A stretch of DNA of 28,145 nucleotides from Verrucomicrobiota bacterium (GTDB lineage Bacteria; Verrucomicrobiota; Verrucomicrobiia; Limisphaerales; UBA11358). A program made the position numbers and the translations under genes. Shown here in pieces: positions 6,512 through 13,447 of this stretch (its first letter is position 1; every line of letters begins with the position of its first letter). The notes beneath the pieces are model-generated. The model saw nothing but the letters and a program-made list of their open reading frames with translations. It did not search any database and was not told the origin of the DNA. Location: positions 1 to 28,145 of the forward strand of contig JAJPKI010000202.1 in the NCBI GenBank assembly GCA_021323835.1, written 5' to 3'.

Positions 6512-7061
6512 AGCTATAAGTTGTGTTTTATCGCTTCTTAAACGAGAAGTCGTTGTCGCGGCAAACGGAATGATTAGTCGTGAAGCCCATGCGGCCCGCG
6601 ATCGGACATCAAATTTTTATATGCTAGGCTCCATGGGATTGGCAAGTTCAATTGCTTTGGGAATAGCTGTTAATAAACCCAGCCGAAAGGTAGTTGTTCT
6701 TGACGGTGATGGCAATGTTTTGATGGGGTTGGGGGCATTAGCTATGGCGGGGAACTCGCAGCCTAAAAATTTAGTCCATTTTGTTTTCGATAATGAGCGC
6801 TATGAATCGACTGGTGGACAACCATCAATTTCAAATAAAATAGATTTGGATAAAATTGCCTTGGCTTCGGGATATAAACAAGTATTCAAAGTTTGCACCA
6901 TCGCCGAGTTAAAACTTGCATCGAAACACGTGTTGGCGAATGATGGGTTATCGTTTGTAGTCGTCAAAGTCTCGGCTGATGACCCAAAAGACGGCGCCCG
7001 AAGAGTTTCACAAAGCCCCATTAAAATTGCCAACAGGTTCATCGCCTCAGTCAATTTGTAA
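6498..7061 (+). CDS. Phosphonopyruvate/sulfopyruvate decarboxylase, beta (PP-domain) subunit
   Basis: This is the pyrophosphate-binding half of the decarboxylase, 187 residues. The thiamine-diphosphate/Mg motif is VVVLDGDGNVLMGLGALA (66-83), completed by the downstream Asn of FVFDNERYESTGGQPS (96-110). GSMGLASSIALGIA (44-57) is also typical. The ATG at 6498-6500 lies in a run of six A at 6493-6498. Losing one A would fuse alpha and beta into a single Ppd-length chain, so the split could be native (ComD/ComE style) or an indel. No transaminase, alcohol dehydrogenase or nucleotidyltransferase for the next step of a phosphonate pathway follows; the next gene is convergent, with its stop only a few bases away. 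Confidence 0.85.
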   Translation: MKRNEAISCVLSLLKREVVVAANGMISREAHAARDRTSNFYMLGSMGLASSIALGIAVNKPSRKVVVLDGDGNVLMGLGALAMAGNSQPKNLVHFVFDNERYESTGGQPSISNKIDLDKIALASGYKQVFKVCTIAELKLASKHVLANDGLSFVVVKVSADDPKDGARRVSQSPIKIANRFIASVNL

Positions 7062-7067
7062 TTTTTA

Positions 7068-8216
7068 TTAATGAATCCCCAAAATATTCTTCGCTCTTTT
7101 CAAAACCTCCTCAAATAAATCGCGTTCGCCGTCAAATGATAATTTATGCGCGTCAGGTAACTGGTCGAAATATTGCACCGAACCTACTTCTCTTGCACTG
7201 CTTTCTTGCATTGGTTTGCCAACGATTCCACAATAATAAATGCCGAACGGCGTCTGCTTCACTTCCTGGACATTTGTGATTTCAAGACCCGTCTCTTCCC
7301 TAAATTCCCTTATCGCTGATGCCTTGGGATCTTCAGCGGGCTCTATGTAGCCACTTGGATATTCAAGTCCTTTGCGTATTTTGTTATATACCAGCACAAA
7401 TTTATTCTTTTGAAGATCAAATCCAATCACGCTGACATAATAACGACTCTGTTCCCAATAAAAATCAAAATGGTTTAAGAACGCCTTGCCAAGTTCACTA
7501 TGAGCCAATAGATCGATTTCAAAAACAGGGCATTCAGATACAGGTTTGCAGAGCAGGAACGAAATATACAACCTATTATCAATAATAACAAAGAAGGTGG
7601 TAGGTAGCCTTGTGTAAAACCGCATATCAAATTTTTTATGCTCTGGATCAATTTCCGAAAGTTGACGCGCCACTTCCCGCGCGTTAGTTAGGTCATGGCT
7701 ATAATGATGACGGACTCCAGCTATATCCATCATAGCGTCTCTGTCTTTTACAAAATTCCGCTCACCCATAGAATCCATTGCTAAAATTGATATTTTGCAT
7801 TTGTCATTTTGGTTTTCAATTTTCTTGGTGATAATAACTGCCATTTGTGGAGTAAATAGATGTCGGCCGGAAACCAAGAAGAATTTTACCCGCTCTTTCG
7901 CGTCTTTTATCAGATGCGCCAAATCTATACCTGCAAAATTAGTATGCACTATTGTAGCACATTGTTGCAGTTCTTTTGCCTTTAACATTGTTTTGTAGTT
8001 TGAAATCTCTTTCTCATAATGTTCTGTCAACCGTTTATTATCATTTGGATCAATAATCGCTCCTATCCAAAGAAAAACCGCTCCCACCAACAACCCTGCA
8101 CCTATATGCACCAGAATATTGGCAATGTCGGGGTTAATTTTCCCCGACCACGCGAGCACCAATAGAATGATTCCCAAAGAAATCAAGATAACGAGTAAAA
8201 CTGGCAATTTTTTCAT
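7068..8216 (-). CDS. Membrane-anchored PLD-like/Nudix fusion protein
   Basis: This 382-residue protein has three parts. Residues 4-22 and 33-55 are two membrane helices, followed by a charged helical linker (60-85). Residues 86-258 look like a phospholipase D-like fold of the DUF5919 kind: FFLVSGRHLF, KISILAMDS, FDMRFYTRLPTTFFVIIDN, and FEIDLLAHSELGKAFLNHFD. No HKD catalytic pair is seen. Residues 259-382 are a Nudix hydrolase with a complete box, G-x5-E-x7-REFREETGL, at 289-311. Nudix domains cleave X-linked nucleoside diphosphates. The layout suggests nucleotide-signal processing at the membrane, perhaps in a conflict or stress system. This is inference. The gene is AT-rich, lies in the accessory region, and is convergent with the decarboxylase beta gene. 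Confidence 0.8.
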   Translation of the reverse strand: MKKLPVLLVILISLGIILLVLAWSGKINPDIANILVHIGAGLLVGAVFLWIGAIIDPNDNKRLTEHYEKEISNYKTMLKAKELQQCATIVHTNFAGIDLAHLIKDAKERVKFFLVSGRHLFTPQMAVIITKKIENQNDKCKISILAMDSMGERNFVKDRDAMMDIAGVRHHYSHDLTNAREVARQLSEIDPEHKKFDMRFYTRLPTTFFVIIDNRLYISFLLCKPVSECPVFEIDLLAHSELGKAFLNHFDFYWEQSRYYVSVIGFDLQKNKFVLVYNKIRKGLEYPSGYIEPAEDPKASAIREFREETGLEITNVQEVKQTPFGIYYCGIVGKPMQESSAREVGSVQYFDQLPDAHKLSFDGERDLFEEVLKRAKNILGIH

Positions 8217-8310
8217 TTGAAGGTCGAATGCGATTTTCTAAACTAATTATACAGGAATGTGGCCTGTCCCGTCAAATGGCGAAAATCGACAATTCGTCGA
8301 TTGAATGTGT

Positions 8311-8342
8311 AAAAACGCCCCTGGCCAAAATGGTCAGGGGCG
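8311..8342 (-). terminator. Rho-independent terminator of radC
   Basis: Eleven-base arms CGCCCCTGGCC (8316-8326) and GGTCAGGGGCG (8332-8342), with one mismatch, enclose a five-base loop. Read on the minus strand, the hairpin is followed by a T5 tract (complement of 8311-8315). It lies 10 bp after the radC stop. Positions 8217-8310, between it and the Nudix gene start, hold only presumed promoter sequence. Confidence 0.85.
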
Positions 8343-8352
8343 AATTCTAAAC

Positions 8353-9102
8353 TTAATTGTAGAAATATCCCAACTCACGCAAAGAACTATGCTTTGGATT
8401 CCCCATGATGACGTGATCGAGCACGTCGATTTTCAACAACTGTCCGGCGCGAATCAGGTCACGCGTCACTTTAATGTCGGCCTCTGACGGCGTTGACTCG
8501 CCGCTTGGGTGATTGTGCATGAGCACAACCGCTGCCGCCCTCATCGCAACCGCGACATTGAACACTTCGCGCGGATGCACGAGCAGCGTGTCCATCGTGC
8601 CGATGGTGACCAATTGATGCCCATACACACGATGGCGAGTATTGAGCAGCAGGACCGCCAGGCATTCGCGGTGAGAATCGTAGAACGGATTCCCTGCGAT
8701 ATTCAGCCGCCAATATTCTGCCGCCGTTTCCGGATTGTCGCAGATTTTCATCTGCTCCGGCAACGGACATTCCCGCAAGGTGATGACCTTATATTCCTTC
8801 GCGGAATAGGGCTTCGTGGACATTTCGTTCATCACCATTTCGCTCGCGGGCTTCACCTGATAATACGAGCGCGGGTCGCCGCCAGCTCGCATTCTTGGCA
8901 CACCACACGGATGCTGCCAGCATTTGCGCTGTCCGTTCCAATGGAAACCAAGTTTCTTCAAGTTGTCTTTGATTTCCTTTACCGGCGGAACATTGAATTC
9001 CAGCCATACCCATCTGCCGACGACCGTCGCTTTGTCAAGCAAGTCGGGCATCTCTGTTTTTAACCGTTCCAACAATGACAGGGTTGTTTCTTTTTCTTTC
9101 AC
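8353..9102 (-). CDS. RadC-type JAB/MPN domain protein of the mobile-element kind
   Basis: The protein has 249 residues. The C-terminal half is a RadC (JAMM metalloprotease-like) domain. HNHPSGESTPSEAD at 196-209 supplies the metal ligands His196, His198 and Asp209, with an upstream Glu in SHRECLAVLLLN (143-154). The N-terminal about 100 residues (VGRWVWLEFNVPP, LGFHWNGQRKCWQHPCG) are the extra domain seen in RadC-like proteins of plasmids and integrative elements, not in chromosomal radC. The start is GTG 9102, which overlaps a TGA in GTGA form at 9099-9102. The molecular function of this family is unsettled; anti-restriction or replication-related roles have been proposed. The neighbouring truncated methylase on the same strand supports an element origin. 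Confidence 0.88.
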   Translation of the reverse strand: MKEKETTLSLLERLKTEMPDLLDKATVVGRWVWLEFNVPPVKEIKDNLKKLGFHWNGQRKCWQHPCGVPRMRAGGDPRSYYQVKPASEMVMNEMSTKPYSAKEYKVITLRECPLPEQMKICDNPETAAEYWRLNIAGNPFYDSHRECLAVLLLNTRHRVYGHQLVTIGTMDTLLVHPREVFNVAVAMRAAAVVLMHNHPSGESTPSEADIKVTRDLIRAGQLLKIDVLDHVIMGNPKHSSLRELGYFYN

Positions 9103-9202
9103 AATTTATTCTCTTTCTGCCGTCCGGCCTGATCGCGCAGGCTTGCTTCCGGTTTGGTTTTCTCTCGACTGGAAGCAGGACGGCCTTCAGCGAGAAATTT
9201 TA

Positions 9203-9628
9203 TTATCCAAGCGCCAATTCCTGCTGATGAAGCGAAACTTTGATTCGTTCCACTTCGGCAGGTTTCGGCGGCTGGCCTTGTTCTTTCGCTTCGGGTGTTT
9301 GATTTCGGATTCCGACAGGAAGCCACGGCGCGATGTAATGGATGTTCGACCAAGCGGCCCAACATTCCATCGACAACGTGTTGCCGTGGATGACGCGTGT
9401 GGGAACTCCCCACAACGTCGTGTTCACAAACGCCATGTCACACGCCGTCCGGCTGATGTCCATGGCGGTGACTCGCAATCTACGCCGCACTTCCGGTGAA
9501 CAAGCCTGGGCGAGGGACAAAATCATTGCCCCTGCGCCGCAAGCCGGTTCGCAGACGGTGATAACGCCTTCCTTCGGCAGAGATTCCATGTCGCCAAGCG
9601 TCATCCGCGCCATGAGGTCGCAGACGGG
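9203..9628 (-). pseudogene. 5'-truncated N6-adenine DNA methylase of an integrative element
   Basis: The remnant carries methyltransferase motif I, VCEPACGAGAMILSLAQ, then VTAMDISRTACDMAFVNT and VIHGNTLSMECW, a layout I know from the N-6 DNA methylases of integrative elements. An internal ATG at 9613 gives 136 residues ending at a double TAA (9203). Homology-like sequence continues in frame upstream of this ATG (PVCDL, to 9628). It then stops abruptly where the plus-strand TPR sequence begins, so the N-terminal target-recognition part is lost. No NPPY catalytic motif is visible in what remains. It lies 100 bp upstream of radC on the same strand, as expected for a former element operon. Confidence 0.65.
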
Positions 9629-9630
9629 CT

Positions 9631-10374
9631 GGCAACATCTTTTTTCAGAAGGGACAATTTGATGCGGCGATTTTCCATTTTCAAAAAGCCATGGAAATCC
9701 ATTCCAATTATTTTGAAAGCCATAATAACCGTGACATTTCTTATGCAGAAGATCACCTCAACTTCGGATTGGCTCTTTATAAAGTTGGAAAAGTGGATGA
9801 AGCGATTGTGCAATATCAAAATGCCTTGGAAATCAATCCCGACCTCGCTCTAGCACATAATGATTTGGCTAATGCGCTCGTAAAAATCGGTCGCACGGAT
9901 GAATCTATTACCCATTATCAAAAAGCCTTGGACTTAAATCCGCAATATGCTGAAGCTTACAATAATTTTGGAAACGTGCTGATGCAAATTAATCAATTGG
10001 ATAAAGCAATCGCGCAATATCAAATGGCATTAAAATATAATTCCGCCTACGTTTCAGCTTATAACAATCTCGGCATTGCCTTTCTTCGAAAAGGCCGAAT
10101 TGAAGATGCCATTGCAAATTACCAAAAGGCTTTACAAATAGATCCAAGCCATATCGAAGCTCGATATAATTTGGGATGTGCTTTTTACAAGGAGGGTAAA
10201 GTTGAAGAGGCGATCGCAAGTTGGTTGCCCACGACAATCTTGACGGATCGGAAGCGGAAGCTGGTCAATATGGTTCTTTTGTCGCACTGGCCATTCGATT
10301 GGTTGAATCAAAGCCATAGGCAATCACGGAATATGCTCCAGGCAATAATGTTACGGGATTATCTAAGGTTTTGA
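9631..10374 (+). pseudogene. TPR-repeat protein fragment, 5' end missing
   Basis: The frame encodes tetratricopeptide repeats with the usual signature, for example ALYKVGKVDEAIVQYQNALE and AFLRKGRIEDAIANYQKAL. About five to six repeats span residues 1-165. The first ATG is 9691, but clear TPR sequence (NIFFQKGQFDAAIFHFQKA) already runs in frame from about 9631. The true start has therefore been cut off at the junction with the methylase remnant. After the repeat ending KVEEAIASW the last 50 residues lose the TPR pattern, suggesting a second lesion. A protein may still be made from ATG 9691 (227 residues). TPR domains are protein-binding scaffolds; no partner can be named. Confidence 0.65.
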
Positions 10375-10518
10375 AGCGATTACCGCCTTGAAGCCTTCCT
10401 GGATTTGCGGCATCAAATGACAAGCTTTCCAATAAGACGCCACGATTACCTGTTTTGGAGTAAAACTATCCCGATATTCCGCAGGTTGACACGAATGCAT
10501 TGCAGAAAATAAGTCCAC
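10363..10518 (-). other. Short minus-strand open frame, possible gene fragment
   Basis: A GTG at 10518 opens 51 codons to a TAG at 10363, reading VDLFSAMHSC, then QPAEYRDSFTPKQVIVASYW and MPQIQEGFKAVIASKP. The composition is protein-like and differs from typical shadow frames, but no family is recognised and no ribosome site is evident. It covers nearly all of the gap between the TPR fragment and the lipoprotein gene. It may be a small gene or a remnant belonging to the same scarred junction. Confidence 0.3.
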
Positions 10519-10529
10519 CGTAATGAATT

Positions 10530-10877
10530 ATGAAATTTGAGAGTCCAGATTGCAGGCACATTTTCCAAATCTTCTTGCTGACTTTATTGGTGTTCTGCGG
10601 CGGGTGCGCAACAGATAAAATAAAATCTGAAGAAGGGAAAACTTTGCCGGTGGTTCTTCAAGACCTTCATTTGGAAAATGCTCCAACATTTATTGAGCCG
10701 AATGGTTCTTATGATTTAAACACCTACGCCTATCAAACAAGAGGCAAAGTTTTATTTCTGGATGTCCTTCAATCAAATAATGTCGTTACTCGTGCTTATT
10801 TCGCGGATGGTGATGCGGTCAAACGAACACCTGCGATTGAAAATGTAGGAACGAACAAAGTGACAAAGCCGGATTGA
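10530..10877 (+). CDS. Small putative lipoprotein of unknown function
   Basis: This 115-residue protein starts at ATG 10530. A basic N-region is followed by a hydrophobic stretch (IFQIFLLTLLVFCGGC) ending in a lipobox-like cysteine at residue 26, with Cys-Gly-Gly before it. The residue at -3 is unusual but the position is right. The mature part (about 90 residues) is polar and rich in Asn, Asp and Val, with no recognised domain. It lies between the scarred accessory region and yajQ, and is followed by 48 bp without a gene. Codon use is AT-rich like the accessory genes before it. Envelope location is inferred from the signal only. Confidence 0.6.
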   Translation: MKFESPDCRHIFQIFLLTLLVFCGGCATDKIKSEEGKTLPVVLQDLHLENAPTFIEPNGSYDLNTYAYQTRGKVLFLDVLQSNNVVTRAYFADGDAVKRTPAIENVGTNKVTKPD

Positions 10878-10925
10878 TTCTTTTCCGCAAAAATGAGGCA
10901 GTCGCTGCCGTTGGATAATTCCGTT

Positions 10926-11411
10926 TCAATCCCTAAAATTCACAAACTGCACGGCCACGGGAAATTCTTTCGCGCGCACGGCGGCGATGACGGTTTGCAA
11001 TTCGTCGCGGCTCTTGCTGTTCACGCGAATTTTCTCGCCTTCAATCTGCGTCGTCACCTTGAACTTGCCGTCGCGCACAAAGCCGGTGATTTGTTTGGCC
11101 ACCGCGGTTTCAATGCCTTCTTTAATTTTGATGATTTGCCGCGCATGGCCGAGCGGCGAAATGTCCGGCGGCATTTGCTCCACGCTTTTCAAACTGACGC
11201 CGCGCTTGGCAAGTTTGCCGATGACCATTTCGTTGAGCGTGCGGACCTTGAAATCGTCTTCTGCGCTCAATTTGATTTCCGTTTTCTCTAAAACAATTTC
11301 CGCTTTGCTTCCTTTGAAGTCGAAGCGGTTGGCCAATTCTTTTTTGGCCTGGTTGACGGCGTTTTCGATTTCCATCGAGTTGACCTGCGAAACAATGTCG
11401 AAGCTTGGCAT
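10926..11411 (-). CDS. yajQ: YajQ family nucleotide-binding protein
   Basis: This 161-residue protein belongs to the YajQ/DUF520 family, known to bind nucleic acid and, in some species, cyclic di-GMP. Typical blocks are MPSFDIVSQVNSMEIENAVN at the start, then ELANRFDFKGSKAEI, MVIGKLAKRGVSLKS, and VNSKSRDELQTVIAAV with FPVAVQFVNFRD at the end. The frame extends upstream to 11459, but that extension lies in a dispersed repeat, and ATG 11411 gives the standard N-terminus. It is convergent with the lipoprotein gene. The repeats at 11427-11547 occupy its upstream region. Confidence 0.95.
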   Translation of the reverse strand: MPSFDIVSQVNSMEIENAVNQAKKELANRFDFKGSKAEIVLEKTEIKLSAEDDFKVRTLNEMVIGKLAKRGVSLKSVEQMPPDISPLGHARQIIKIKEGIETAVAKQITGFVRDGKFKVTTQIEGEKIRVNSKSRDELQTVIAAVRAKEFPVAVQFVNFRD

Positions 11412-11426
11412 AAATAATTTTAGATT

Positions 11427-11500
11427 TGTAGCAGCGGACGTTAGTCCGCTCCAATTCAACCGTAAATCAAAAAATGAGCCGACGCACGTCGACTGCTACA
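11427..11500. repeat. Palindromic miniature repeat with TGTAGCAG ends
   Basis: A 74-bp element is bounded by perfect 8-bp inverted ends, TGTAGCAG (11427-11434) and CTGCTACA (11493-11500). Inside are a hairpin with seven-base arms AGCGGAC/GTCCGCT around GTTA, and a second short palindrome CGACG/CGTCG around CA. It lies just upstream of yajQ and lacks any coding capacity. The form is that of a MITE or REP doublet probably moved in trans; copies elsewhere in the genome cannot be checked here. Confidence 0.8.
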
Positions 11501-11515
11501 GTGAATTGAATTTTT

Positions 11516-11547
11516 ATCCGTGTCAATCCGTGTCCATTCGTGGTTAA
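11516..11547. repeat. Three-copy 10-bp tandem repeat (ATCCGTGTCC type)
   Basis: Three imperfect copies of ATCCGTGTCC follow one another with a 10-bp period, the last decayed to ATTCGTGGTT, ending in AA. The phrase is a familiar intergenic repeat in Verrucomicrobia and related phyla, in my recollection. It ends 10 bp before the ATG of the glycosyltransferase gene, where promoter and ribosome site should be. The GTG inside it (11540) is therefore an unlikely start. Confidence 0.7.
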
Positions 11548-11557
11548 TTATTCGCCG

Positions 11558-13405
11558 ATGCCAGCCGCCGTCGCTATTTGGATTTGGTTCTGCGCGTATC
11601 TCAATTGCGCGGGCTGTGCGCTGTCAGCAGTCCACCAATTGAACGCCGCCGGTTATGCAATCGCGCTCGCAGTTTGGTTCGCAACGCTTTTTATTTTCCG
11701 CAAATCGCTCTCTCGACCTTCGACCCTCGACTTTCGACGAATCAGCCGCCGTTTCCGTAAACCATTTCCGTTCGCATTTTTTATTTTAACAGCAATGGCA
11801 TTTCTTGGTGGCGTCTTGTATGCGCCGACCAATTACGACGCGCTGGCGTATCGCGAGCCGCGTGTGCTGCACTGGCTCGCTGCAAATCAGTGGCATTGGA
11901 TTCACACCATTTTCGACCGCGTGAATGATCGTTCGTGCGGCTTCGAATGGGTTTCCGCGCCGTTCATCGCCATTTTCAAGACCGACCGATTTTTATTTCT
12001 GCTGAATTTCATTTCGTTCCTGTTTTTGCCCGGCCTGATTTTCAGCGTCTTCACGCGCCTCGGCGTGCGCCGTCGCGTCGCATGGCATTGGATGTGGATT
12101 GTGCCGACCGGCTACGGATTTATTTTGCAGGCCGCCAGCATCGGCAACGATTTGTTCGGCGCGACCTTTGCGCTCGCAGCGGTTGATTTTGCATTACGCG
12201 CAAAAATTTCCCGTTCACCCCGCGATTTTTTCATTTCCATTTTGGCCGCTGCGATAATGACGAGCGCAAAAACGAGCAGCCTGCCGCTGTTGTTGCCGTG
12301 GGCGATTGCCATTTTGCCTTCGCTGAAAATTATTTTGCGCCGACCGCTCGCGACAATCGCCGTTTGCGCGATTGCCATTTTTGCATCCGCATTGCCGACG
12401 ATGTATTTGAACGAAAAGTTTTCCCACGACTGGTCGGGCGCGCATTTGGACAATGGGAACGTCCCGCACGCCGCCATTTTGAAAACCGGCGCAAATACAA
12501 TTTTGCTCACGATTGAAAATTTTGCGCCGCCGATTTTCCCGATGAACGGAAAATGGAACAGCGTGGTTGAAAATCATTTGCCGCCGAAGCTCAGAGAAAA
12601 CCTCGCGCAAATCATTGAAAGTCCCGGCTGCAAATTCTCGCTCGACCAAATGCAAATTGAGGAAAATGCCGGACTTGGATTTGGCGTTTCGGTTTTGTTG
12701 CTGGCCAGCATTTTCGCAGCGGTTTTTTTGCGAAATAAAAATTTCCCGCGCAACGAAACCATTTGGCTTAAATGCGTTCGCTGGTCACCGCTCATTTCAC
12801 TGCTAGCGGTTTTATTGGCGTCAAATATCACCGCCATCGCGCGCGCGTTGATTCCGTATTACGCACTGCTCATTCCAATTTTGCTCGTTTGCGCCGGACA
12901 CGAGCGCGTTGTCAAAAAATGCTGGTGGCGCGGTGCGACATTTTTTGTTTTCGCAATCACGGCTCTGCTTTTAATCATTTCGCCAGCAAGACCTTTGTTC
13001 CCGGTGCTCACCATTTTGGACAAAATGCCAAATGCGCCCGCGCGCGTGCGCGAAGTTTATTCCGTTTATCGCGAGCGCAACGATGCTTTCGCTCCAGCAA
13101 AAGAAATTTTGCCGGCGGATTTGAAAGTTCTCGGCGTGACGACGTTTGACGACCCGGAAACATCGTTGTGGCGTCCATTCGGCTCGCGGCAAATTGTTCA
13201 TGTTTGCCCGCAGGACACGGCGGCAGATTTGAAAGCCGAAAATGTCGAATACATTTTGGTTCGAGGTGAAGCATTTGGTAAATGGTTTCCCGAATCGCTG
13301 GATGACTGGGTGAAAAAAATGGACGCGCAAATCGTCCAAAAAATTTCTCTCAACCTCCGCGCTGCGCAAGGCCCGGCGGATTGGTATTTGGTGAAATTAA
13401 ATTAA
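11558..13405 (+). CDS. GT39/ArnT-like polytopic membrane glycosyltransferase
   Basis: The protein is about 615 residues with some ten or more membrane helices. The first periplasmic loop carries NYDALAYREPRVLHWLAANQ, matching the acidic catalytic loop of lipid-linked-sugar glycosyltransferases (GT39/GT83-like). ATG 11558 (MPAAVAIWIWFCAYLN) is preferred to GTG 11540, which lies in a repeat. A soluble C-terminal part (from about residue 500) is mostly extracytoplasmic and ends ADWYLVKLN. The donor is probably a polyprenyl-phosphate sugar. The GT2 gene 42 bp downstream on the same strand could make such a donor. The loop after the second helix contains a short dispersed repeat (11711-11740). The acceptor is unknown. 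Confidence 0.75.
   Translation: MPAAVAIWIWFCAYLNCAGCALSAVHQLNAAGYAIALAVWFATLFIFRKSLSRPSTLDFRRISRRFRKPFPFAFFILTAMAFLGGVLYAPTNYDALAYREPRVLHWLAANQWHWIHTIFDRVNDRSCGFEWVSAPFIAIFKTDRFLFLLNFISFLFLPGLIFSVFTRLGVRRRVAWHWMWIVPTGYGFILQAASIGNDLFGATFALAAVDFALRAKISRSPRDFFISILAAAIMTSAKTSSLPLLLPWAIAILPSLKIILRRPLATIAVCAIAIFASALPTMYLNEKFSHDWSGAHLDNGNVPHAAILKTGANTILLTIENFAPPIFPMNGKWNSVVENHLPPKLRENLAQIIESPGCKFSLDQMQIEENAGLGFGVSVLLLASIFAAVFLRNKNFPRNETIWLKCVRWSPLISLLAVLLASNITAIARALIPYYALLIPILLVCAGHERVVKKCWWRGATFFVFAITALLLIISPARPLFPVLTILDKMPNAPARVREVYSVYRERNDAFAPAKEILPADLKVLGVTTFDDPETSLWRPFGSRQIVHVCPQDTAADLKAENVEYILVRGEAFGKWFPESLDDWVKKMDAQIVQKISLNLRAAQGPADWYLVKLN
11711..11740. repeat. TCGACYYT-type short repeat inside a coding region
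   Basis: About four copies of an 8-base phrase around TCGACCCT lie in tandem within the glycosyltransferase gene, encoding the basic loop SLSRPSTLDFRRIS after the second membrane helix. The same kind of phrase is common between genes in related genomes, in my recollection. It appears to have expanded or inserted in frame without breaking the gene. Confidence 0.55.
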
Positions 13406-13447
13406 ACACGCTCGCCAAATCACAACGCATTCCGTTAAATTTCCCGC

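Noticed and set aside
9099..9413. Minus-strand frame ending in GTGA overlap with the radC start.
   Set aside because: It overlaps the methylase in another frame and has arginine/proline-rich, shadow-like composition. The overlap itself is noted at radC, but a real gene cannot be supported.
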